Assembly: GCA_945878965.1 (NCBI GenBank)
Contig: CAMCUJ010000098.1
Span: 1 to 5,873 of the forward strand
Length of the DNA stretch: 5,873 bases
Source: an uncultured Clostridia bacterium
GTDB taxonomy: Bacteria > Bacillota > Clostridia > Monoglobales > Monoglobaceae
Direction of reading: 5' to 3'
The notes below the pieces were generated by a model, which was not told the DNA's origin, did no database searches, and was given only the letters and a program-made list of their open reading frames with translations. Made by a program: the position numbers and the translations under genes. Shown piece after piece: positions 1 to 5,120 of this stretch. Positions within the stretch are counted from its first letter, which is position 1. The number at the start of each line of letters is the position of its first letter.

Positions 1-107
1 ATATATCCCCCTATCTTTCCTTTCAGATAACCCTCAATTCTTAAACGGAAGGGTGGTACAAAGACCCTGCCCTGCACATTTTTCATATATATTTGCGGTT
101 TACATAC
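1..107. other. Non-coding stretch with three mutually complementary segments
   Basis: No credible gene is seen here. ACCCT (30-34), AGGGT (50-54) and ACCCT (64-68) allow two mutually exclusive hairpins, the middle segment pairing with either flank. AGGGTGGTAC (50-59, plus strand) equals the first ten bases of the T-box riboswitch signature. On the minus strand the purine-rich end (GAAAGGAAAGATAGGGGG, from 25 to 8) could hold a ribosome binding site for a gene beginning left of the window, which cannot be tested here. Confidence 0.35.
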
Positions 108-128
108 GGGCGGATATAAAATCCGCCC
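108..128. repeat. GC-rich palindrome (8-bp stem, 5-base loop)
   Basis: GGGCGGAT (108-115) and ATCCGCCC (121-128) form a perfect 8-bp stem around ATAAA. On the minus strand it reads TAGGGGCGGAT...ATCCGCCCGTATG, a form I recall, without being able to check, as a dispersed intergenic repeat in gut Clostridia. No T tract follows it. It has the same stem and loop sizes as the tandem repeats at 205-281 but a different sequence. Confidence 0.7.
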
Positions 129-181
129 CTACAAAACATAGATTTCATAATATTTGACGATAACGTTCGCCATAACATTTC

Positions 182-196
182 GTCATCGAAGATGAC
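182..196. repeat. Small inverted repeat
   Basis: GTCATC-GAA-GATGAC, a 6-bp stem with a 3-base loop, immediately left of the tandem hairpin pair. It may be part of the same repeat block. No T tract follows on either strand, so it is not a terminator. Confidence 0.5.
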
Positions 197-204
197 CGAG
201 AATA

Positions 205-281
205 CTTCATTACGCCGACTCGTTGTCGGCGTGGGCAAAAAAGCTTCATTACGCCGACTCGTTGTCGGCATGGGCAAAAAA
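205..281 (-). repeat. Tandem pair of 38-base hairpin repeats (period 39)
   Basis: Copies at 205-242 and 244-281 are identical except for one base (G231 versus A270). Each contains the palindrome GCCGAC-TCGTT-GTCGGC. In copy 1 the stem is a perfect 8 bp (212-219 with 225-232). In copy 2 the changed base gives a C-A mismatch on the plus strand but a U-G pair in minus-strand RNA. Each copy ends with an A run on the plus strand. The units are more GC-rich than their surroundings and look like an intergenic palindromic (REP/MITE-like) element. Mobility and copy number cannot be seen here. Confidence 0.8.
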
Positions 282-298
282 AGTGACCACTGTCGCTT
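276..298 (-). terminator. Weak terminator-like hairpin at the PBP stop codon
   Basis: On the minus strand AAGCGAC (298-292) and GTCACTT (287-281) pair around the tetraloop AGTG with one C-A mismatch, and a run of seven T follows (282-276). The stem begins inside the TAA stop codon. The stem is short and mismatched, so termination may be partial. It is the only terminator-like element visible after the PBP gene. Confidence 0.4.
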
Positions 299-2567
299 AA
301 TCTCTTACTTCGGAATATGCAAAGTCAAGAGTAACAACAGTTCCCTTTTCAACAACACTCCCGGCAGTCGGTGACTGTGAAACACAGCTTGCAGCACCGC
401 CGTTTGAAGAAAGTCCCCTTATTCTTATATTGAGTCCGGCGTCAGTAAGCAGCTTATTCGCCGCAGCCGCCGTACATCCCACTACATTCGGAATTTTAAC
501 CGTCTTCTGAATCTCGCTTCCCTCAGTATATACGACAACCTTTGAACCGCTTGAAAGCTTTGACGAAACCTTTGGTATCTGGTCTATAATCAAATCACTG
601 TTTCCTATAACCTCACACTTAAGCCCAATATCCGAAAGTGCCTGCTTCGCCTCGCTTACCTTCATTCCCGTAACATTAGGAACCGTTATATCAATATATG
701 ACATTTCCTCCTGAGTGTATTTAGGTTCAACTCCTAAATATTGAAGTGTTTCCTCAAGTATACTCTTGGCAACAGGAGCGGCAATTATACCTCCGTAATA
801 TGTAGCTCCGATCGGCGGCTGGTCAAGTATTACAAGACACGCAACCTGTGGGTCGTCAGCCGGTGCAAAGCCTATAAATGAGGCGATATATTTACCGTTT
901 CCTCTCGGCAGTTTTTCGGAAGTTCCTGTTTTTCCTGCTATTCTGTAGCCTGCAAGGTAAGCATTCTTACCAGCGCCCTCAGATACTACAGTTTCAAGTA
1001 TCTCACACATAGTATTAGCCGTTTCCTCAGATATTGCCTGTCTTACAAACTCAGGCTCGGTTGTCTTTACAACTCTTTTATCACTGTCAACCAACTGCTT
1101 TACAAGATGAGGCTTTGTTAAAACTCCACCGTTTGCAACAGCCGATGCCGCTGTAATTATCTGAAGCGGCGTAACGTTAAAACCCTGTCCGAATGATGCT
1201 GTCGCAAGGTCTATCTCCTTGAAATTATCAGGGTCATGGAATATACCTTCAACCTCACCCGGAAGTTCTATTCCTGTCTTATCCAAAAATCCAAAGCCTT
1301 TTATATAGCTTAAAAATTTACTTCTTCCAACTCTTGCTCCTACCTCTATAAATACCGGGTTACACGAGTTCTGAACACCCTGAACAAAGGTTTCCGCACC
1401 ATGTCCGTTTCTGTTCGCACAACCAATGTTTCTGTCTGCAACCTTAATAGAGCCTCTGCAATAAAAATTATCAGTAAGCTTTACCACTTTTTCCTCAAGT
1501 GCCATAGAGGCAACCGCTATTTTAAATGTTGAACCCGGTTCATATGAATCTACAACAGCCTTATTCTTTCTAAACGGCTGTACAACCTCGGTAAGTCTTG
1601 CTGTATACTCCGCTCCGTCAAGCTTTTCAAGCTCCTCCTTAATGTTTGGATACTTCTCCTCAACCGCCGATGTAATCGCAAACGGCTCATTAAGATCGTA
1701 ATCCGGCTTTGTTGCCATTGCAAGAATTTCACCTGTTTTTACGTCCATAACAATTGATGCCGCACCCTCTTCAAGACGATTGTTTATTCTCGCATTCTCA
1801 AGATGCTTTTCTACAAAATGCTGAATTGTTTCATCAATCGTAAGAACTACACTTAATCCGTCCTGCGGCTCAACATAGCTTTCATAGTCCTCCGGAAGCT
1901 CAAGCCCTATCGGATGACGTCCCGATACAATTCTGCCCGGAGTTCCGCTAAGCTCATCGTTATATACAAGTTCAATTCCCTCAAGTCCCTGATTATCACT
2001 TCCCACAAAGCCTATTACCTGTGATGCAAAATTACTGTAAGGATAATAACGCTTTGTATCAGTTGTGAAATTTATTCCTTTAAGTGAATATTCAGTTATG
2101 TACTGTCGAAGCTCATCTGCTGTCTTTTTATCTACCTTCTTTTTTATATACTCAAATCCCGAATTAGTCTTTTCTATCTTCTTCTTAATTGTTTCAGGCT
2201 CAATTTCAAGTATCTCGCCCATTTTTTCAGCTATCTGCTCTACAGTCTGCTTAGTCTTTTTGTCTACGTCTTCATCGGTTAAATACTTAGCATCATTGCT
2301 CCTTACATCCTTCGGAGTTATACTTACAGTCTCAACAGTTATATTTCTTGCAAGAACCTTATAATTTCTGTCATATATCTGTCCTCGGTTAGCATTTACA
2401 ATGCTGTCACTTGTCTGCTGCTCCATAGCCTCTTTTGAAAGCTTTTCTCCCCTTATAAGCTGCCATTTGGCAAGATTACATATCAGATATACAACGAATA
2501 GTATGAAGATTCCAAAAACAAACAGTATTCTTCTTTTCTGTTTTATCGTTGCAGCAAGTTTCCGCAC
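297..2567 (-). CDS. ftsI: Class B penicillin-binding protein, FtsI/PbpB/SpoVD family, two PASTA domains
   Basis: A 756-residue peptidoglycan transpeptidase that cross-links septal (or spore) peptidoglycan together with a SEDS glycosyltransferase such as FtsW. In order: basic cytoplasmic start (1-13), signal-anchor helix (about 14-33), dimerisation/pedestal domain (about 53-215, with NRGQIYDRN at 60-68), transpeptidase domain (about 265-605), and two PASTA domains (about 627-683 and 690-750). The catalytic triad motifs are intact: STFK (346-349, S346 nucleophile), SCN (401-403) and KTG (546-548). A stretch of roughly 25-30 extra residues seems to lie between KPDYDLNEP and RNKAVVD (about 295-333) compared with the usual family member. 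Two PASTA domains resemble Bacillus PbpB, but clostridial dcw-cluster orthologues are often named SpoVD; sequence alone does not separate a vegetative from a sporulation role. It starts with GTG and has its own promoter and long leader. Confidence 0.94.
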   Translation of the reverse strand: MRKLAATIKQKRRILFVFGIFILFVVYLICNLAKWQLIRGEKLSKEAMEQQTSDSIVNANRGQIYDRNYKVLARNITVETVSITPKDVRSNDAKYLTDEDVDKKTKQTVEQIAEKMGEILEIEPETIKKKIEKTNSGFEYIKKKVDKKTADELRQYITEYSLKGINFTTDTKRYYPYSNFASQVIGFVGSDNQGLEGIELVYNDELSGTPGRIVSGRHPIGLELPEDYESYVEPQDGLSVVLTIDETIQHFVEKHLENARINNRLEEGAASIVMDVKTGEILAMATKPDYDLNEPFAITSAVEEKYPNIKEELEKLDGAEYTARLTEVVQPFRKNKAVVDSYEPGSTFKIAVASMALEEKVVKLTDNFYCRGSIKVADRNIGCANRNGHGAETFVQGVQNSCNPVFIEVGARVGRSKFLSYIKGFGFLDKTGIELPGEVEGIFHDPDNFKEIDLATASFGQGFNVTPLQIITAASAVANGGVLTKPHLVKQLVDSDKRVVKTTEPEFVRQAISEETANTMCEILETVVSEGAGKNAYLAGYRIAGKTGTSEKLPRGNGKYIASFIGFAPADDPQVACLVILDQPPIGATYYGGIIAAPVAKSILEETLQYLGVEPKYTQEEMSYIDITVPNVTGMKVSEAKQALSDIGLKCEVIGNSDLIIDQIPKVSSKLSSGSKVVVYTEGSEIQKTVKIPNVVGCTAAAANKLLTDAGLNIRIRGLSSNGGAASCVSQSPTAGSVVEKGTVVTLDFAYSEVRD

Positions 2568-2714
2568 TAAATCCCACGCTCCTTATGTTATGGGTTTCCG
2601 CAAGCTGTGAAAATCAATTACACTAAAACCAAAGCGGATATCAAACAACTATGACGTATCTTAGAACCCATTTATCGGTCTGCTTCCTTAAAAATTAAGC
2701 CTCAGATACGCCCT
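2568..2714 (-). promoter_or_regulatory. Structured 5' leader of the PBP gene, unassigned
   Basis: This is the untranslated leader predicted from the internal promoter. Near its 5' end GGCGTATCT (2712-2704) pairs with AGATACGTC (2661-2653), nine pairs including one G-U. The enclosed 42 bases can form two small hairpins: CTTAA-TTT-TTAAG (2699-2687), and AGACC with GGTTCT (one bulge, about 2681-2663). The result is a three-way-junction-like domain. A second hairpin pairs TCCGC (2624-2620) with GCGGA (2602-2598). ATGGGTT (2671-2665) can instead pair with AACCCAT (2596-2590), just before the ribosome site AAGGAG (2584-2579). No T tract typical of a terminator is present, so any control would be translational or by RNA stability. 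I do not recognise a known riboswitch. Folding was judged by eye. Confidence 0.45.
2579..2584 (-). promoter_or_regulatory. Ribosome binding site that decides the GTG start of the PBP gene
   Basis: AAGGAG on the minus strand lies 11 bases before the GTG at 2567. An in-frame TAA overlaps the first bases of this site, so the protein cannot start further upstream. The next codons give the basic MRKLAATIKQKRR, fitting the cytoplasmic end of a class B PBP just before its membrane helix. Confidence 0.8.
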
Positions 2715-2720
2715 CAATTA

Positions 2721-2749
2721 ATTATACTACTGTATTTATATTTATACAA
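2721..2749 (-). promoter_or_regulatory. Predicted internal sigma-A promoter of the PBP gene
   Basis: Minus-strand -35 TTGTAT (2749-2744), a spacer of exactly 17 bases and a perfect -10 TATAAT (2726-2721). The predicted +1 is near 2714, about 147 bases before the GTG start. The -35 box is weak (three of six bases), but the -10 and spacing are ideal. It would allow the PBP gene to be transcribed independently of the MraZ-controlled promoter. Confidence 0.65.
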
Positions 2750-2815
2750 CCCTTTTATTTTATATTCCCCAAAATTTTATTGCAGCAATGCTTAACTATC
2801 ATCAATTAAAGACTT

Positions 2816-3415
2816 TTACTCTCCCGTAACGCTTCTTATTATGCTTCCGGTAACCGCATTAAGACTGCTGTCATCACCATCAGCATTATCTTTTAAGGCT
2901 TCATTGTTCTTGGATTTTTTCTTATCAACTTTCTCTCCGTAATTACTGCTTTCTGTTTCAACATAAAAAACCTGATCAGAGTCCGGTCTGACCATTCCAA
3001 GCCTTGTTGTTGCAATCTCCTGAAGCTTCTTTAAATCAATAGCACTGTCAATTTCACTCTGAATTGCCTGGTTTTCGGCTACAATATTGTTATACTCACT
3101 CTTAAGCTTATTTGCAGTCATATTAAGCTCGTTTATAAGTACATATCTGTAAACCAAAATACCGGCAATAATAAATACTGCCGCAGTTCTTACCGATACA
3201 GCAAGTATTCTCTCAAGTTTTAAAGCCTTATTATATGCACGGATTTTTCTCCTCTCAATTTCAGCTTTTTTAATATATCTGCTGTTTTGATTAGGTTTTG
3301 AAATTCCCATTTCTCTACCGTATTCAGTTTTTCTTATACGCTGTGCATCATAATAATTATCATAATAATTATCATAATATTTATATGCATTTCCGCTGCC
3401 ATAAGACCTGTTCAT
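2816..3415 (-). CDS. ftsL: FtsL-type septal division protein (FtsL/DivIC family)
   Basis: A 199-residue bitopic membrane protein in the ftsL position of the dcw cluster. A cytoplasmic N-terminal part (1-68) has a tyrosine/aspartate-rich tandem repeat (YYDN units, about residues 13-23) and a basic stretch (46-67). One transmembrane helix follows (about 69-92, rich in I, V, A, L), then a coiled coil (about 95-135) and the family-typical ending LQEIATTRLGMVRPDSDQVFYVE (131-153, shown by its LGM and P residues). A charged low-complexity tail fills 155-199. FtsL forms a trimeric complex with DivIB/FtsQ and DivIC/FtsB and activates the FtsW-FtsI synthase at the septum. Sequence identity in this family is low, so the call leans on topology, the LGM motif and position. 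Start: ATG with AGGGG ten bases upstream. It is longer than most FtsL proteins, because of both tails. Confidence 0.88.
   Translation of the reverse strand: MNRSYGSGNAYKYYDNYYDNYYDAQRIRKTEYGREMGISKPNQNSRYIKKAEIERRKIRAYNKALKLERILAVSVRTAAVFIIAGILVYRYVLINELNMTANKLKSEYNNIVAENQAIQSEIDSAIDLKKLQEIATTRLGMVRPDSDQVFYVETESSNYGEKVDKKKSKNNEALKDNADGDDSSLNAVTGSIIRSVTGE
3349..3384 (-). repeat. Three tandem 12-base units inside ftsL
   Basis: On the plus strand the unit CATAATAATTAT occurs at 3349-3360 and 3361-3372, with a third copy at 3373-3384 differing at one base. Twelve bases equal four codons, so the array encodes repeated YYDN in the cytoplasmic tail of FtsL. Gain or loss of a unit would keep the frame. 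Confidence 0.9.
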
Positions 3416-3478
3416 AGTATCATTTCCCCTATAGTATAATTAATTTTTAAATATTATCCAACTTTAATTCAACTGATT

Positions 3479-4414
3479 TTACAGCTTAACTATTCCCCTA
3501 AGCTTTGCACTGTGTGCTCTAAAATTATTTTCAAGCTCATCATTTCCCGATGTTATAGGCTTTTTATTAAGTATTTTAACCTTTGGAGTTTTTCCGCAAA
3601 CACAAATCGGAAAATCCTTGGGACATTCACATCCGGATGCAAGCTTTGAAAATGTCTGCTTTACAATTCTGTCCTCAAGAGAATGGAAAGTAATAATCGC
3701 AAGAACTCCGCCGGGCATTAAAACATCAGTAAAATCCATAATCGCTCCCTCAAGAAGCTCAAGTTCACGATTAACCTCTATCCTTATCGCCTGAAATGTA
3801 CGTTTTGCCGGATGCTTATCAGCAAACCTTGCCTTTGCCGGCATCGCTCGTTTTATAATATCACTAAGTTCAAAAGTGGTTTCTATTGCCTTTTTCTCTC
3901 TTTCACGAACTATCTCTGTTGCAATGCGGCTCGCAAATTTCTCCTCACCATACTTTGAGATAATCTTCGCAAGCTTTTCCCAAGTATAACCATTCACCAC
4001 ATCATATGCCGAAAGCTTGTCCTCACGGTTCATTCTCATATCAAGCCTTGCATTCATATTATAGCTGAATCCACGCTCCGCATTATCAAGCTGAGGCGAC
4101 GAAACACCAAGGTCTAAAACCGCACCGTCAATTTTGTCTATTCCGTTTTCTGAAAGTATATTCTTAATCTCCGCATAATTGCTGTGTACAAGCGTTACAA
4201 TATCACCGAATTCCTTAAGTCGTTCGCCTGCCGCAGCCAATGCCGTTTTATCTCTGTCTATTCCTATGAGCCTTGCTCCGCTTTTCAGCCTTGAACATAT
4301 AAGGGCGGAATGTCCGCCGCCGCCTAAGGTGCCGTCAACATATATTCCGTCTTCCTTTATATCAAGCATATCAATGCTTTCGTTAAGCAATACCGATATA
4401 TGTTTAAATTCCAT
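3479..4414 (-). CDS. rsmH: RsmH (MraW), 16S rRNA (cytosine1402-N4)-methyltransferase
   Basis: A 311-residue protein, the usual family length. It transfers a methyl group from S-adenosylmethionine to N4 of C1402 in the 16S rRNA decoding centre. Visible motifs are the SAM-binding loop YVDGTLGGGGHS (25-36), GIDRD (51-55), VLDLGVSSPQLD (99-110), FSYNMNARLDMRM (116-128), HPAKRTFQAIRIEVNREL (201-218), TFHSLEDRIVK (242-252) and the C-terminal RAHSAKLR (299-306). A four-cysteine CxC-x6-CxC cluster (C262, C264, C271, C273) precedes the C-terminal region. The ATG is preceded by GGGAG at a spacing of about 11. It sits between mraZ (82-base gap) and ftsL (63-base gap), the canonical dcw order. All key motifs are intact. 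Confidence 0.97.
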   Translation of the reverse strand: MEFKHISVLLNESIDMLDIKEDGIYVDGTLGGGGHSALICSRLKSGARLIGIDRDKTALAAAGERLKEFGDIVTLVHSNYAEIKNILSENGIDKIDGAVLDLGVSSPQLDNAERGFSYNMNARLDMRMNREDKLSAYDVVNGYTWEKLAKIISKYGEEKFASRIATEIVREREKKAIETTFELSDIIKRAMPAKARFADKHPAKRTFQAIRIEVNRELELLEGAIMDFTDVLMPGGVLAIITFHSLEDRIVKQTFSKLASGCECPKDFPICVCGKTPKVKILNKKPITSGNDELENNFRAHSAKLRGIVKL

Positions 4415-4496
4415 TTCTGTTTCAGCTCCCTAACTAATGTTCTATATCATTAATATCTTTAATTTCTTTTTCGGTTTCTATTCGGGTGTTTCGGTT

Positions 4497-4922
4497 TTAA
4501 ATCATAAAGTTATCCATAATTTTAGCAATTTCATCAGGCTCAAATGAAGGATCGTCCATATAAGCATTCCATCTTTCAAGGCTCCATACCTCAGCACGTC
4601 CCGAAACTCCGACTATAACCGCTTCCTTTTCAAGTCCCGCATATTCTCTGAAAACCGGTGGAACAGTTACTCTGCCGTGTGAATCTATCTCACATTCCGC
4701 AGCACCGCTGAAGAAAAATCGGTTTAACTTTCGTCCCTCAGCTCCGCGCATATTCATAATTTCGCTTGTGAACTTTTCCCACTCTTCTACAGGGTGAAGA
4801 TACAGACAGCCCTCAAGACCTTTAGACATAACAAAACTACCTCCCAAATCATCTCTGAATTTGGTAGGTATTATTATTCTGCCTTTAGCGTCTAAGTTAT
4901 GGTAATATTCCCCTATCAGCAT
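4497..4922 (-). CDS. mraZ: MraZ, transcriptional regulator of the dcw cluster
   Basis: A 141-residue protein of normal MraZ length, with two AbrB-like (SpoVT/AbrB fold) halves. Each carries the family's DxxGR signature: DAKGR at residues 11-15 in HNLDAKGRIIIPTKFR, and DSHGR at 80-84 in DSHGRVTVPPVFREYAGL. MraZ forms ring-shaped oligomers that bind tandem boxes in front of its own gene and usually repress the cluster. The matching boxes lie just upstream here (4959-4995). The ATG start is preceded by GAGGG (4934-4930) at a spacing of 7 and begins with the typical MLIGEYYHNLD. It is the first gene of the dcw unit, 82 bases before rsmH. Nothing in the protein is unusual. Confidence 0.97.
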   Translation of the reverse strand: MLIGEYYHNLDAKGRIIIPTKFRDDLGGSFVMSKGLEGCLYLHPVEEWEKFTSEIMNMRGAEGRKLNRFFFSGAAECEIDSHGRVTVPPVFREYAGLEKEAVIVGVSGRAEVWSLERWNAYMDDPSFEPDEIAKIMDNFMI

Positions 4923-4955
4923 TCTAACACCCTCAAGAATTTTTACGATATTTTT

Positions 4956-4995
4956 GAACCTTTTTGAACCACTTCAGTCCACCTCGTACCACTTT
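4956..4995 (-). promoter_or_regulatory. MraZ operator: tandem MraZ boxes with 10-base period
   Basis: Read on the minus strand, four 7-base units each followed by a 3-base spacer: AAAGTGG (4995-4989), GAGGTGG (4985-4979), GAAGTGG (4975-4969) and AAAAAGG (4965-4959). MraZ of other bacteria binds tandem AAAGTG-type or TGGG-type repeats with about one helical turn between them, upstream of its own gene. The first box coincides with the predicted +1, so bound MraZ should block initiation or escape. The first three units match the known box well, while the fourth is degenerate (lacks GTGG). Confidence 0.88.
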
Positions 4996-5001
4996 AATAT
5001 A

Positions 5002-5030
5002 ATTCTACTATAAAACATTCACTTTTGCAA
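5002..5030 (-). promoter_or_regulatory. Predicted sigma-A promoter of mraZ and the dcw cluster
   Basis: Minus-strand -35 TTGCAA (5030-5025), a 17-base spacer and -10 TAGAAT (5007-5002; five of six consensus bases). The predicted start of transcription is near 4995, giving a leader of about 73 nt before mraZ. The T-rich terminator tail lies just upstream. The placement, directly before the MraZ boxes and after a terminator, supports the call. It is inferred from sequence only. Confidence 0.75.
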
Positions 5031-5041
5031 TAGTTTTTTAT

Positions 5042-5085
5042 AAAAAAAAAGAAAAAACTTTTACACTCTTAAGCATAAAAGTTTT
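5042..5085 (-). terminator. Rho-independent terminator after the metallophosphoesterase gene
   Basis: On the minus strand a perfect 10-bp stem (AAAACTTTTA at 5085-5076 with TAAAAGTTTT at 5063-5054) encloses 12 bases that can add four more pairs (two of them G-U) around a TAAG loop. It is followed by an almost unbroken T tract interrupted by one C (5042-5053). The stem is AT-rich, as is common in Clostridia. It lies 36 bases after the stop codon and isolates the dcw unit from upstream transcription. The T tract is on the minus side only, so it is probably one-directional. Confidence 0.85.
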
Positions 5086-5120
5086 AAAATTACCATAATA
5101 TTTAAGTTTGAACCATTGAT

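Noticed and set aside
83..277. Minus-strand reading frame of 64 codons
   Set aside because: It is a translation of the palindromic repeats. The repeated PTTSRRNE segments come from the tandem hairpins and RGGFYIRP from the 108-128 palindrome. No ribosome site or protein-like composition is seen.
205..281. CRISPR array
   Set aside because: There are only two units, they are directly adjacent with one base between them, and no spacers exist.
192..374. Plus-strand reading frame of 60 codons
   Set aside because: It runs through the same repeats (LRRLVVG twice) and then antisense into the PBP gene.
2653..2712. Hammerhead ribozyme-like core (CTGA, stem, GAA, stem) in the PBP leader
   Set aside because: The conserved A9 position is missing, the bases after GAA do not fit the stem III junction, and the core CT is needed for the closing stem. 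The topology resembles a hammerhead only superficially.
2653..2712. Purine-type riboswitch in the PBP leader
   Set aside because: Size and three-way shape are similar, but the conserved junction and loop sequences of the purine aptamer are absent.
2733..2767. Sigma-E-type promoter for a sporulation-specific PBP
   Set aside because: GAATATA (2767-2761, minus strand) is a fair -35, but the element 14 bases downstream matches the CATACAMT -10 in only about half its positions.
2750..2815. Terminator after ftsL
   Set aside because: Only very small stems are present (for example ATTG-CTG-CAAT) and no proper T tract follows, so transcription probably continues into the PBP gene.
3433..3461. Promoter before ftsL (TTGGAT, 17 bases, TATACT)
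   Set aside because: The boxes look acceptable in AT-rich DNA, but the predicted start would fall inside the ftsL ribosome site, leaving almost no leader.
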